DNA from: Mesostigma viride
Lineage: Eukaryota; Streptophyta; Mesostigmatophyceae; Mesostigmatales; Mesostigmataceae
Direction of reading: 5' to 3'
DNA length: 64,000 nt
Assembly (NCBI GenBank): GCA_009746045.1
Contig: RPFO01001292.1
Coordinates: 1 to 64,000, forward strand
Part shown: one piece after another, positions 38,352-49,413 of the stretch
Numbering within the stretch: position 1 is the first letter of the stretch
How the letters are laid out: the number at the start of each line of letters is the position of its first letter
Notes under the pieces: model-generated
Seen by the model: the letters and a program-made list of their open reading frames with translations, nothing else
What the model was told of the DNA's origin: nothing
Database searches by the model: none
Made by a program: the position numbers and the translations under genes

Positions 38352-38867
38352 GTGGACGGCATGCCAACTGCGGCCCTTCCATTATTATAGCTGATGAATT
38401 TTTCAGCAACAGGAATGCCCCTGGCTGGCACAACAGGGAGCCATATGCAGGCTCTGTGGTGTCCAGCTGGCCATGTCTGCATGAAATGTAGAAGTATAAA
38501 CTCAAACAAGCCCTTCAGCTGAAATCAGAACAAACAAGCCCTTCAGCTGTTTTTAAGGCTGGGGCACACCGATGGTTCCCACATACCTAAACATGTAGGC
38601 CTCCTTGTAAACAGCTGTAGCTCTATATAGTGCAATTCTGCACTGGCTAAGCCTCAGTCCATGTTCGTACGGGTACTACCACTTACAAATGGTCACATAG
38701 ATCCTGCAGTGCTATGTAGCGCTACATATATGTACAACACAATATATAGCTAATCGTGACAAGTTTTTTTCATACATGCTGTATAGGCTGCTAGCAGCCC
38801 TGCATGCAGTGCTCTTTGATATCGATTAAACGGGCCCATGCACTTAAGGGTGTACACAGGGCAAAAA

Positions 38868-39262
38868 ATGGCAAAAAATGCACCATTTATGCTAGCAAAC
38901 GTCACTATTTTGACGTCAAACTGAGCCCAAACTTGGCCCATGGTCTAATCTAGTGGTGTTTAGGTTGCTTCCAATATTTCATAGCTTTATGACGTAGTTT
39001 GATATTGTTTAGTAGCTTACACTGAGCAAAATGCTTGAAAATGGCAAAAAATGCAGTATTTATGCTAGCAAACGTCACTATTTTGAGTTCAGATTGACCC
39101 CAAACTTTGTGCATGGTCTATTCTAGTGGTAATTAGGTTGCTTGCAAATATCCATGATGGTTTGACGTGATTTAGTACTGTTTCCTATTTATTACTATTT
39201 AATTTAATTTAAAATGACAAAAATGTACCTTTATTGCTAGCAAATGTCACCAAGATGACGTC
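38868..39262 (-). repeat. About 172-bp satellite-like repeat related to the 12.3-kb satellite
   Basis: TATGCTAGCAAACGTCAC recurs at 38889, 39061 and, diverged, about 39233. On the minus strand, GCTAGCATAAAT followed by GCATTTTTTGCC matches the 184-bp units at 12.2-13.0 kb. Units are more diverged here than there. No coding sequence is seen in 38352-39558. Confidence 0.85.
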
Positions 39263-39558
39263 CGATCGATGCCAAACTTTGTACGAGGTCTATTTTGGTT
39301 GCAAACATCATGCATGACAATTTTCAGCATAAAAAGACAAACTTCGGTACGAAGCCATTTTGCGTGCTGGAGTACATTCTTAATGGCTGGTAGGGTTTGC
39401 AGCTGTCACAAAAAAAATACCAAAAATACCAGGATTTTTTTCTTGAATTCTATGAGATGTTTCTGACCTGTGTTGAAAGTTTCAGACCAAAAATCGCATG
39501 TTTAATAGGTTTGCCACGTGCCAGATTACAACGCAATACATCGCGTTCTAACCAGGGC

Positions 39559-39582
39559 TACAACGCGATGTATCGCGTTGTA
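39559..39582. repeat. Palindrome with 11-bp arms
   Basis: TACAACGCGAT and ATCGCGTTGTA flank a 2-nt centre. A partial, related word (ACAACGCAATACATCGCGTT) lies 35 bp upstream. The pair may be the ends of a small decayed foldback element just outside the LINE tail at 39.6 kb. Confidence 0.6.
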
Positions 39583-39593
39583 AAAAAACACGG

Positions 39594-41150
39594 GTTAATT
39601 AATTAGACTCGTGCTCCCGTTGGGGAGTCACGGAGCATTAACCCCGATGGATCGATGGATCCATGGATGGGTGCAAACAGTCCTACCGGTCTAATCTATC
39701 TACATCAGCTACCTACAACATCTATCTAACAGCATCACTAACTACAACACTCTATCTAAACAGCATCACGCTGCATGCCCTAGGGGAGCTGTCTGGCGTG
39801 CCTCCCGCGGGTTTGCATACGCGGGCGCTTCCCCACAGGGGGGGGCTCGTTGTCCTCTATGACCTGGGCCCCCTAATTGGCCTTGTCCATCATCTTCTTA
39901 CCAAACGGAGAGGCCTAGGCCCCCCATGTCCTCTACTAGCTGTTCTTTGAAGGTGCGGGCCTTGCGGCGTCTAACATCACGGGGCCCGGCCCACGTCAGG
40001 AGGTGCCGGCCAGGCTGAGCTGGTCGCCGTCCCGCGGGGGGGCCACGTGAGGTGTCTACCTGGTTGGTGCGAGCTAGGTGCCCTACTTAGCTGCAGGCGC
40101 CGCTGCTTAATGGTGCTGGTGATATATCGGGCATGCCCTGGTACTCAGGTCCTCGTTGCGGACATGAGCAGCATATCCTACTCTGAAAATGGAGCGCACT
40201 GGCATGTTGGTGACCGCGCCGTCCAGCTTGCGGGCCATGCAGGTCGGCGGTGAGGGTCCACGTCTCGGCCCCGTACGTGAGAACAGGATGGACGAGGACC
40301 TTAAACAGGTCCTGTTTCTCGATCTTGCCCAGGGGCTTGCGCCACAGGGCCCGGTACTGGCGTAAAGCGTGCCAGGCGAGGGAGATGCGATGGTCCACAT
40401 CAACCTCGCAGCTGGGAAGCAGGCTGCCCAGCAGCTTAACGCGGTCCCGATACAGGACTCGAGAGCCGTCTAGGAGATAATAGAGGGGTGGCGGTGAGTG
40501 GGTGAGGCCAACCGCCAGGGCCTCTGTCTTCTTGCTGACCTCAAGCCCCACTGCACGGGCCTCGATAGCCAGGCATGCAGTCAAGCCATGTCTGCACGTG
40601 CCCAGTGTCCTCGAAGAGGGTGGTGTCGTCTGCGTAGATGATATCTGCCAGCCGAATAGCTCCGTTTCCGCTCCGCCATGCCAGAAGTGGTTAGCAACCT
40701 GCACCCCTGGTTGATCCCAACCCACGATGCAGCCGGGCAAATCGCTTGCGCCCCTGAATCATTACGTATTCGACCACAATAATGAACAGGTAGGGCGACA
40801 GCACGCAGCCCTGCCACACACCCTTCTGTAAAGGACATGGTGGCGTGGTACCGTAAGAAGTGCGCACCGAAGTGGTGGACCCTTCATACAGGTTGCGGAT
40901 GACAGCAATAAGGGGGCGGGGGATCCGGAACAGCTCTAGGATGTCGATCCCAAAGTGCAGGCCAGAAAACCGAATCGAAGGCTTTGATGAAGTCCACCAG
41001 CACAATGTGCAAAGGGGACTCACCAGGCTGAAGGCGTTCCAGTTCCTCCACCAGTCGGCGAGTAGCGAAGAGCGCCTGCACTGTGTTGCGACCTGAGCGG
41101 AAGCCGTGCTGAGTCTCGCTGAGGTGACCGCCCAGCGGCCGTGCGCAGAC
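39594..41150 (-). pseudogene. LINE retrotransposon pseudogene, minus strand (family C tail)
   Basis: Reading the minus strand: HGFRSGRNTVQALFATRRL, then the motif-A block VLVDFIKAFDSVFW (about 40990-40940), GVWQGCVLSPYLFIIVVEYV (about 40830-40765), an Asp-poor remnant of the catalytic region near 40650, then LLGSLLPS, RISLAWHALRQYRALW and LTYGAETWTL (about 40250). The match to copy 1 is clear but with many replacements, so it is a separate lineage. Frame changes break it. The 3' end carries CTCCCCAACGGGAG (39627-39614) and a TTAATTAA tail ending at about 39594. It is 5'-truncated at about 41150, where it meets another LINE head to head. Confidence 0.83.
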
Positions 41151-42494
41151 GGTTCAGGACGTCATCCATGCGCCAGGCACGTGCGCGCTTTGACGCCCAG
41201 GGTTTCGAGCCTGGCTTGGACATCCTTACATAACGATCGAGAATATACGGCGGCGGTCAGCCCTGGTTAGCGCCTGTCCAACCGGATGATACCATGCACC
41301 ATCATTCATCGAGCGCCCAGAGCACAGTTCAGACCCGGGCTGGCTGGACTGTTTGGGCTCGGAGGCGCGGGCGGTGGGGTTGGAGATTAGTGTCCAAAAA
41401 CCAAATGTCCTCATTTGAGGACATAGTCCTCGTTTGAGACGGGGGGGGTCAGGGGCGCGGTTTTGGCGCCAAATTTGGTCCTAGGGTCACTTGGTGGGTT
41501 TTGGCGCGAAACTGGGATAGGTACTGAGCGCGCCAAGCCCCTGGGGTCGACAGGGGTCGACCGTACCTGGAAAATATGAGGCGACGAAAAGTACCTACAA
41601 TAGCAAGAACATCGCAATGCAATCGAGTGTTTTGTCGAGTGGCGGCTATGGGGTCGTGCCAGTTCCGAGGCTTGCCTGAATGTTATAGGGCATTATTTTG
41701 CCCCGGACGAAGACAGCATTTTAGATCGTCATCTAGTGATTTCGAAGATGCTATTCTTCACGTGCAGGTGCTTTGTATATGTCGAAAATTTTGTTCATGA
41801 ACGAATTTTGGCATTGTTGAAGAAAATCTGAGAGCTACGTAGATCGCATGATAGGTCAGTTCGCAGTTCGGTTTTACAATTTCTTTTTCCGCCCAGGCGC
41901 TGCGGATATCGCGAGTATGGGTTATGGTACGCTTCTGGGCTTATGGGCGACATGGGGAGAAGAGGGACTTGGGCAGTTGCATGCGTCAAAGAGTCTCTAT
42001 TTTTTCGTCGTGATGTCGCAGTCGCGCCTGGCGAAAACCAGGGCGAGCGCGAGCCATATTTTTCTTTTGCCGCAAGGCTTGGTGCTTCCCACGCGTCACC
42101 GTCCTTTAATATATATTTCTTGAGCTGGCCCGCGCAGCTGGCGGCCTGGGCGCACGTCAAGAACAAGGATCCGACTGTCATTCTCAACCGCATCCTTCTA
42201 AGTAAGCGTGTTAAGCGGATTGTAACCTATAACTCCCGCAGACATGATAATGCCGGTTGCTTTCAATGCCCAACTTCGTGGTTTTGATTACGTTTATGTC
42301 CGGGGGATAACGGAAGTTTGCTGGGCGCCGGTACTTTCTTTTCCCGTTGCGTCACTGAAAAGGTAAACGGCCTTGCGTTATCAAAACAGAAGCAAGTAGA
42401 AGTCGCTGTGCTTAATTGCGATGTGGTAGTTTGATTCAACACATATACTGCCTTGTTGCTGAGAAGTTTTTCAAGGCTTGCTGGTATGTTGCCC

Positions 42495-42656
42495 ATATTC
42501 TGATCAGACACTCCGCAAAGGTGAAAACCTTTGCGTTCAGTGCCAGGCCGCGGAAAACGCGGAAAACGCGATCTGCAAATGAATCCGACCGGAATCGAAC
42601 TGGGGACCTCTCGCACCAATTTTGCTGACTATAGGACGGACGTCTCCGGATACCAT
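42495..42656 (-). repeat. 162-bp repeat with tRNA-like promoter boxes, copy 1
   Basis: Identical to 42895-43056. On the minus strand it holds CAGTTCGATTCC, one mismatch from the pol III B box, and upstream TAGTCAGCAAAATTGG, which resembles an A box. The distance between them is too short for a whole tRNA, and no acceptor stem or anticodon arm can be built, so this is not a functional tRNA gene. It may be a tRNA-derived SINE head. It also contains GCGGAAAAC twice in a row. Confidence 0.6.
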
Positions 42657-42894
42657 GGCATCGCCAACTTACACCTACAGTCATCCGCAAAAGTTCTCCT
42701 GTCCGGGGAGTGATGCAAGCCTTTCGGATTTGGTACTAGATAAATCACTCGAGATCTGTGTGTAGGAGTACTACACACGTGTCTGCACGCGAGACTTGTT
42801 CAGTCTCGCACCGTGAGACGGGCTGAACACCGGGCTGAATCCTTCTTTTTAGTAGAAGGGGGCGTAGCCGGTACTATCGAAATCAGCCAAGCGT

Positions 42895-43056
42895 ATATTC
42901 TGATCAGACACTCCGCAAAGGTGAAAACCTTTGCGTTCAGTGCCAGGCCGCGGAAAACGCGGAAAACGCGATCTGCAAATGAATCCGACCGGAATCGAAC
43001 TGGGGACCTCTCGCACCAATTTTGCTGACTATAGGACGGACGTCTCCGGATACCAT
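42895..43056 (-). repeat. 162-bp repeat with tRNA-like promoter boxes, copy 2
   Basis: Exact copy of 42495-42656, offset by exactly 400 bp in the same orientation. Sequence between and beyond the copies is not repeated. Perfect identity means a recent event or recent conversion. Confidence 0.6.
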
Positions 43057-44675
43057 ATGTTTCTAATGCTTCAACTCATGTCCAAGTGATCAAGACTGGC
43101 TTGGAAACTTGAGCTTGTCATGTTTACATTGTGCTTGTGTTACAACTTGTGCCTCTTTGCAGTATATGTTTCATATATAACGTAAGGGTTCATGATGGTT
43201 TAGCACCGTGGTGGCAGCCGAGCCTCTACTAACGATCATGGACCTAACCTTGGCAAGTATTTGCATCATACTTCACTCTTTGGACTGAGCTAGCTTTACA
43301 CCTGCTGTTTGGCCTGCACCATGGTCCCTGGCTGCCAGTTCATTTTGTGCCCCCCCGCTGGCAGGCTGCAGGGTCTAGGACTGCGAGGGTGTAACATAGA
43401 CATGTTGTGGGCACCCTGGGTGCATTTTCAGGACCAGCCATGACCTGGCCATGCCTTCTTTCTTGGCATATTGTTGACTTGAGTGCTATTTGGTCACTCG
43501 CGTAGCGACCCCCCTGCATTCATAAATCGTAAACAATTATACAAAGAGCATATTTCATGGATGTTAAGCATTGCAACTCTTGAACATATCATAAATGAAC
43601 ATGGTTCCATGCCGTACCCATGGATGTGTTGACATGTGTTAGTTATTACAAATGGTATCCATGCTAGAAAATGTCCTCATTTGAGGACATTTTCTTGGTG
43701 ATTAGACATTAGCGTCAAAATCGAGGCGATGGTGATTGGGGCTACCAGTTGCCCGCCACGGCTGCTGCTGCTTGACAGGACGGAGGTCCCGTTCCATGAG
43801 CGCTTCAAGCTGCTGGGGAGCATGCTCCCCGATCGATGCCGCATATGATGTGGAAACCAGCATTGGCCTGGCCTGGGCCAGGCTCAGCTCGCTCAACCCC
43901 TTCTGCCGGCACTCGAAGGACCTGGGCGAGGACCGCAAGCGAGTGCTCTCCAAGGTCCTGGTCCTCACGGTTCTCACTGACCTATTACGCCGAGGCATGG
44001 AAGCTCACGGACAAGATGGCCACACGCCGGGCTGGGCAGCACGGTTTGTACAGGATGCTCCGACATGTCCTGAACGTCGGGTTTTCCACACATAGGTCGT
44101 TAGAGTCTTTGTATAATGGTATGCCTTGCATTACGGATGAGATTAGACATCGTAGGATAGCATTCGTAGTCCTGACATCTTGCTCGCACCAGTCAGGTAG
44201 ACCCCCCCCTCGGTCAGTCCGGCCCCCAGCGGCTTGGCCAGCCAGGGCGGCAGCACATCCTGACCTGGCCTGGCCCCAAGGACATTCCTAGAAAGATTGG
44301 TAAACCTGCCATGAACTACACACAGCAGTTGCTGGCCGACCTAGTGGTCCCAGCCCAGTTTGAACACCGCATTTCCTCCCTCTCTCTTGCTTGGACTGCA
44401 ATGCAGAATGTAAAGAAGAGGTGGCAGACCATTGTCCAGGCGCCCGGCCCACCCGCCAGCCCCTGTGGGCACCCCCCCCCTCCCCCCAGGAGGAAGGGGC
44501 GCTCTGCTGAGTAGAGTAGTTAAAGGATTTTCTCGATTAGCTTAGAGTTAGCTTAGTTCGGTTTCGCGGAATCGCTCACCTCCATCCATCAAGCAAGGGA
44601 ATACGTCATGCTATGTACATGATCTCCCCACGGAGTCATGTTATAATTTAATTCAATTTAACTTAATTTAATAGC

Positions 44676-45163
44676 TAGACGCTACATTACCGCCTCGTTT
44701 GCCATTACAGGATAGCATAATAGCTCCAGCCTAGGGGAATACAGCAGCAGTAGTGTAGAATAGTTAGACAGTGGCCTTGTACATGCCCGCCTACTACAGG
44801 CACTATACCAGCTGAGGCCTAGCCTTTTTAGTCATGTACATGTGTGCCTATGATGAGCCACCCTCCAGATGATGCCTAGCTTTATTTAATTATGCCGTGC
44901 CCATGCAGGGAGTAACTCTCTGCTGAGACGCCATGCCCTAGCTTCTGTATAGCTATGCTGATCTTCCCCCCGATGACAAGCTCCCCCTTAGCTGGGCATA
45001 GCTTGAAGCTCATGGGGCTGCAAGTGCCCTGGTGCACGTAGAGCATGACGTCGTTTACATTCCCACCCTTGCAGGAAGTAGCTTAGAATGTATGATAGGC
45101 CATATGCCCCTTCTCTGGGCTATGTGCTACATATACTCCCAACGGAGTTGTGTTCCTAATTAA
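44676..45163 (+). repeat. Retroelement 3' end, family B, interrupted by the TTAA element
   Basis: The last 95 bp match 1434-1530, ending ACTCCCAACGGAGT (45135-45148), GTTCCTAATTAA. Its TTAA repeat tail continues after the inserted element at 47425-47461. Upstream, 44676-45060 has no recognisable coding sequence and may be the body of the same element. Confidence 0.6.
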
Positions 45164-47424
45164 GGGGTCCGGACGGACCTGCCCCCCCCCCAAATTGAAT
45201 ACACATGTTTTGCACTCAATACCCATGCTGGCAATGCAAATTATGATGGGGGACCATAAATATGACCCTTGGGCATGCATCTGGCTACTTTTTGAGTTCA
45301 AGGCCCATCACAATACATGTGCAGGGAGCTTTTTTTGGCGCGCACACCCCCTAAAAGCACGGATTGCCTAGGACAACCCCCCCACACTTGTGTACCAAAC
45401 ACCATATTCCAGTCAAATCCCCACCCAGACCAAGGAATGGAGCTCATTTGCAGCACCAAAATCGCACGTCTGGGCATACTTTGGCAGTTTACCGAAAAAT
45501 ACGTCTTTTTTGTGACTAAAAAAAAAAAATCAAATCAAATGCGCGTGGGTTGGGCCCAGGGAGATATAGATAACTTTCACAGGGTGGGAATATCAATGGG
45601 ACCAATTTTCAGCTCATTCTGACCACGTATGTGAACAGGCATCACTTTTGTATGAAAAAAAAAGCACGAAAATTTACGGTTTTATGCCAAATGGCTGCAC
45701 CAATCACAACCTTGCCCACCACCAAGTGGGGCAAACAAGGAGCCAGCAAGTTATTTATCATGCAAACTATCTTGGAATCAAAATTCAGGTCATTCTGAGC
45801 TAGACTGATGGCATAAACTAGTGTCCTCAACTGCCACCCCTCAACCCTAGTATAGACTGGCATGAGCTCAAACATAACCCTTTTCATCACCTGCCCACCA
45901 CAAATCATCAGAATCCTAACATAGACGGCTGCCAATTGAGTTATACAAACAGCCACCAAATGCATGATCAAGCTGAGCATGAGCCTTGAGTACTAGAGAG
46001 GTCATTCATAGCATGCAGCACCAGTACACTATGGTAGCATAGTTGGCAATCTTCATTGGTAATAACAGAAATGTTTAGAGGCCCAAGCAACGTTCAATAG
46101 CAACAGAAACATGTGGGATTAGATGGGTGACTCGTACATGCTAGCCACACCCCACACCTCACCATGGTTGTAAACCATGCTCAACAATAAGGTGCATAAA
46201 CAGCATGCTCATATACACGTGCTATGCTGACTTAGAGTAGAGGATGATGCCTCAATCAACCAGCAATAATAACACAATGTTCTAACCCTGCAGGTTCACA
46301 TCACCCCGTTCAAAAACCAACCAACAAAACAGAACTGTAAGCGCAAACACGAAATACAGCAAAGCCATAAGAGAAATGGCTTGCAGCCATCCTCATAAGC
46401 ATGGCTAGCATCCTTGAGAGCACATTGATTGTGATGCATAGTGGCTGTGATCCACAAATCTAAAGAGAACACACACGTAAGCATAGCTTACACATATACA
46501 AAGCATGGCCAGCAAGAGAAGTATAGCCACCTTGTTTCCCAGCACGTTGAGACGCACGGTTCATATGCTCGCCAGCTTGTTGCATGCCGCCCTCGAGGCA
46601 TGCCGGGGTACGTGTTGAATATGCAATATAAGCACTCTGCCATCCAAATCCTTCCATATATCATTACATTAACGTAGCAGCTTACCTTGATATTACCCAA
46701 ATCAATCCTAGACAGGATTTCAGAGCTTGCCACGCATAACGTAAGCGAATCGGTTGAAAGCTGCCGGAAAACTAGAGACGTGCATGCAGCAAGCGGCGAA
46801 CAAAACAACGCACCCTTCCAGGAAACCGTGCTGAAAGCTTAGAATAAAGGGATTTCTAAACGCAATAGACTTCGGGGGTAACCACTGGATAATAGACGTA
46901 CAATGGCATGCTATCTTTCCTGACAAGGCGCGCAAGAAATGCCAGCCACCCATGGACGGGTTGACAGCGCATAAAGCAGGACCTGGCGTTTTCTTTCCGA
47001 AAATGACGAGGAAAAGTAATAAAATAAAAGGTTCTTTAACATTTTCAATCTCCCCGTTAATGAACGTTGCTTTCTGCATCGCTAGGGACTAAGAACCTTT
47101 GTAATTATCGCTGTAGGCATGTATTGCTGCTTATTCGTTGCGGCAAGATTTCCGGGCCAGACCCCCTCGCAAACGCGGATGAAAAATGGCATCGATCTCG
47201 TCAATAATGCATCTTCGGCTACGCAAGATCATGATGAAACTTTAATTTGACGCATCTGCATAATTTTCTGCGGTCTTATTGCCATATTACTGCATTTATT
47301 ACCTAACGCACGTCGCCATGGCCAACTTGGCGCAAGGGTTACGCGCATCGTGCACCACAATTTCACGTGACGGGTACCGGCGCGAATTTTTTGGCGCGAA
47401 ATAATTCCGGTCCGTCCGGACCCC
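45164..47424. mobile_element. 2261-bp TTAA-flanked element with perfect 16-bp inverted repeats (piggyBac-like, non-autonomous)
   Basis: Left end GGGGTCCGGACGGACC (45164-45179); right end is its exact reverse complement (47409-47424). TTAA stands on both sides (45160-45163 and 47425-47428), the target duplication expected of piggyBac-type elements. Inside are only short frames with no transposase motif, so I call it non-autonomous. An AT-rich, gene-free interior with a CCCCCCCCCC run near the left end and GGCGCGAAAT near the right end is all that is seen. Because TTAA is also the repeat of the target tail, the duplication cannot be distinguished with certainty from pre-existing sequence. Confidence 0.8.
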
Positions 47425-47461
47425 TTAATTAATTAATTAATTAATTAATTAATTAATTAAT
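47425..47461 (+). repeat. TTAA tail of retroelement family B (continued)
   Basis: About nine TTAA/AATT units after the right end of the TTAA element. With 45070-45163 it makes one hairpin-plus-tail retroelement end. Confidence 0.65.
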
Positions 47462-47499
47462 AGCTCCAATGAGGATTATATCCCCATCTTAGTACTTAC

Positions 47500-47762
47500 T
47501 ATATTGTTGGTGTTGATGCAGACGATATTTGTTTAAACTTTTGTGTAATTATTTTTCTAATGAGATTAGCATAGTACTCCGTGGCATGCCTTTGCGCATG
47601 ACACGCAAGTACTTACTTACTTACTTATATTGTTGGGGAATGACGCAGACAATATTTGTCTGTTTGTTGAATCGAACTTCAGTGTAATTGCTTTTCCAAT
47701 GAGATTAGCATAGTACTCCGTGGCATGCACATACGCATGACACGCGCAAGTACTTACTTACC
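47500..47762. repeat. About 126-bp tandem duplication ending in ACTT repeats
   Basis: Two copies (from 47500 and 47626) share TATATTGTTGG, AATGAGATTAGCATAGTACTC and GTGGCATGC; each ends in AAGTACTTACTTAC. They differ by scattered substitutions. Nothing else is recognised between 47762 and 49413 apart from short frames without support. Confidence 0.85.
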
Positions 47763-49413
47763 AGTGGGCAGGCCACAGAGCGCTCTCTCCACAGCATGGT
47801 GCTGGGGCGCAACACTGTGGGTGCAATACAATACCATAGGTAGGTTGACACATAGCTTATGTTTTTTTTTAAGGTAAGGTGGGCTCAAGACACAAATGCG
47901 TCCTCTAATCCTGCATGTGCACTCACAATATTGACATTACAGATCGGTAGAACTTATAGCTCGTTACATGCCTGCGTGCAAGCACACAAGTGCTTGCTTC
48001 CATAGCAAACCCCTTGTGTCATGTGATCGAAACAAAATATTCAGCGGGGCTCACATAAAGTTGCCCACATAAGGACCGTAAACAGAAGGCTTTGCCACAA
48101 CCCTTGCTTCCATTCTCAGACGACATCCAGACTTCTGGACAGCACATCCACTTAAACAAAAACTGAAGACATGGTTCATGAGTTGTCGACAAACGGGCAT
48201 AGTCTCCAACATTTGACATGCGTTAAACATCTTTGAACCTCTCCTGGATTGTTCTGTCTTTGTAGCAAACGAAGTTTGGTTTGATTCAACCACACATGGT
48301 TGTCATGTGTCAAGTGGGATCCAAAAGCCTACGATCACCCAGCCGCCCTTTCAGACGTGCGGCAGATTTGCCAGTGGACCAATGGACCTGCAAGCAGAGG
48401 CACAAGTTATTCAGCCGGTATGGATGCATTTGGCTTTACATCAGTCTGAGCCAGAAAAAAAAAGTTCCAGCCCAAGTATGGGCCGCCATCATCTGCATTT
48501 GCATGGGAACCCCACCTGGTCTACCTCTCCCCCCTCACTCTTCCTGCCTCGCTCCGTCCCTGTTATGTCAATCTTTCCATCGCAACCTTGCTTCCAAAAT
48601 GCCTCTCCATGCACCTAAAGACAAGAACAACAAACAGGAGGAGAGCTTGAACACCAGCATACGGCCAGGCAGCTTGTTCGGAGGTAGCGAAATACATTTT
48701 GATGAGCAACGAAGCCCATCTGCGAAACTAAACTTGCAAAAAGCATCACACTGCACTACGTTCTTGGCAACATCGTGCCCTTAAGGCCTCCTCGCATAGC
48801 GCAACGTTACGAAGGGAGATGGATCGGGTAAAACCAAACGGCATGGAGAAAAACCTACTCTAGAGATGACAACCAGCCCACTGTGCATGGACATGAGGGT
48901 TCGACAAATAAGCGAACCCAATGGGTACTAGAGGAACATGACCCCAAAACGGACCCAGACCGACGAGCACCCTTGTAGGAGGTCTGTAGATCACCTGCTG
49001 CGCACAGGTATGCATGCTCAGCCATCAGGGCATTTGGGCACCTGGGCACAGACGAGCACGCAAAGCCGCAAGCAAAACCACTTACGGTGAATGACGAACG
49101 CTGCATGGCAAGACCACTTCTGGTTGATGGGGAAACACAGAGGCAGAGACGTGCAATGAAAGGGGCAGGGGGAGTGAAGGGGTTCGGCACACCTGCTTAT
49201 ATCTGGTCTGTATGTATCTTTTGTCAATAGGTGTCTGATAGTATGTCTATGGGTGGCAAGTTGCCACTGCATGCGCCAGGTCAACCCACGTTGTCATGAT
49301 CTCAAGTTGATGGTTCCAACAGACGTCACCATTGACTATACAGGAGTGCAATCCTCCCGCCACGCCAGCGTAATCGCACGACAATGTGCTTACCCCGCTC
49401 CTGTGCAACTGCC

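Larger units (their letters stand above)
41405..43690. mobile_element. 2.3-kb insertion bounded by a 20-bp hairpin at each end
   Basis: ATGTCCTCATTTGAGGACAT stands at 41405-41424 and identically at 43671-43690. Each is itself a 9-bp-arm hairpin, so the two copies read as both direct and inverted repeats. Outside them the LINE flank shows a probable duplication, ATTAGTGTC (before 41395) and ATTAGCGTC (about 43709-43717). The interior has a GC-rich start, a perfect 162-bp repeat pair and no recognisable transposase. The class is unknown; a non-autonomous DNA transposon or foldback element fits best. Confidence 0.65.
41165..44675 (+). pseudogene. LINE retrotransposon pseudogene, copy 2, split by an insertion
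   Basis: The first piece (41165-41400) matches LINE copy 1 from 11714 to 11945 and is missing internal bases, including the YADD region. The second piece (from about 43703) continues with the part just after it: conserved GTCAAAATCGAGGCGATGG, then a region coding for SIGLAWARL (about 43860), PAQFEHRIS (about 44350) and TAMQ. Several frame changes and stops are present. The 3' end has CTCC-CCAC-GGAG (44624-44635), CATGTTATAATTTAATT and an AATTT-type tail to about 44675, the same as copy 1. It belongs to the same family as copy 1. Confidence 0.85.

Noticed and set aside
42495..43056. Two tRNA genes on the minus strand
   Set aside because: The T-loop-like word is present, but T-stem pairing fails at two positions, the A/B box spacing is too short and no acceptor stem or anticodon arm forms.
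48281..48784. 167-codon plus-strand ORF
   Set aside because: Low-complexity composition, no domain, no supporting splice context, and it lies downstream of a minus-strand gene.
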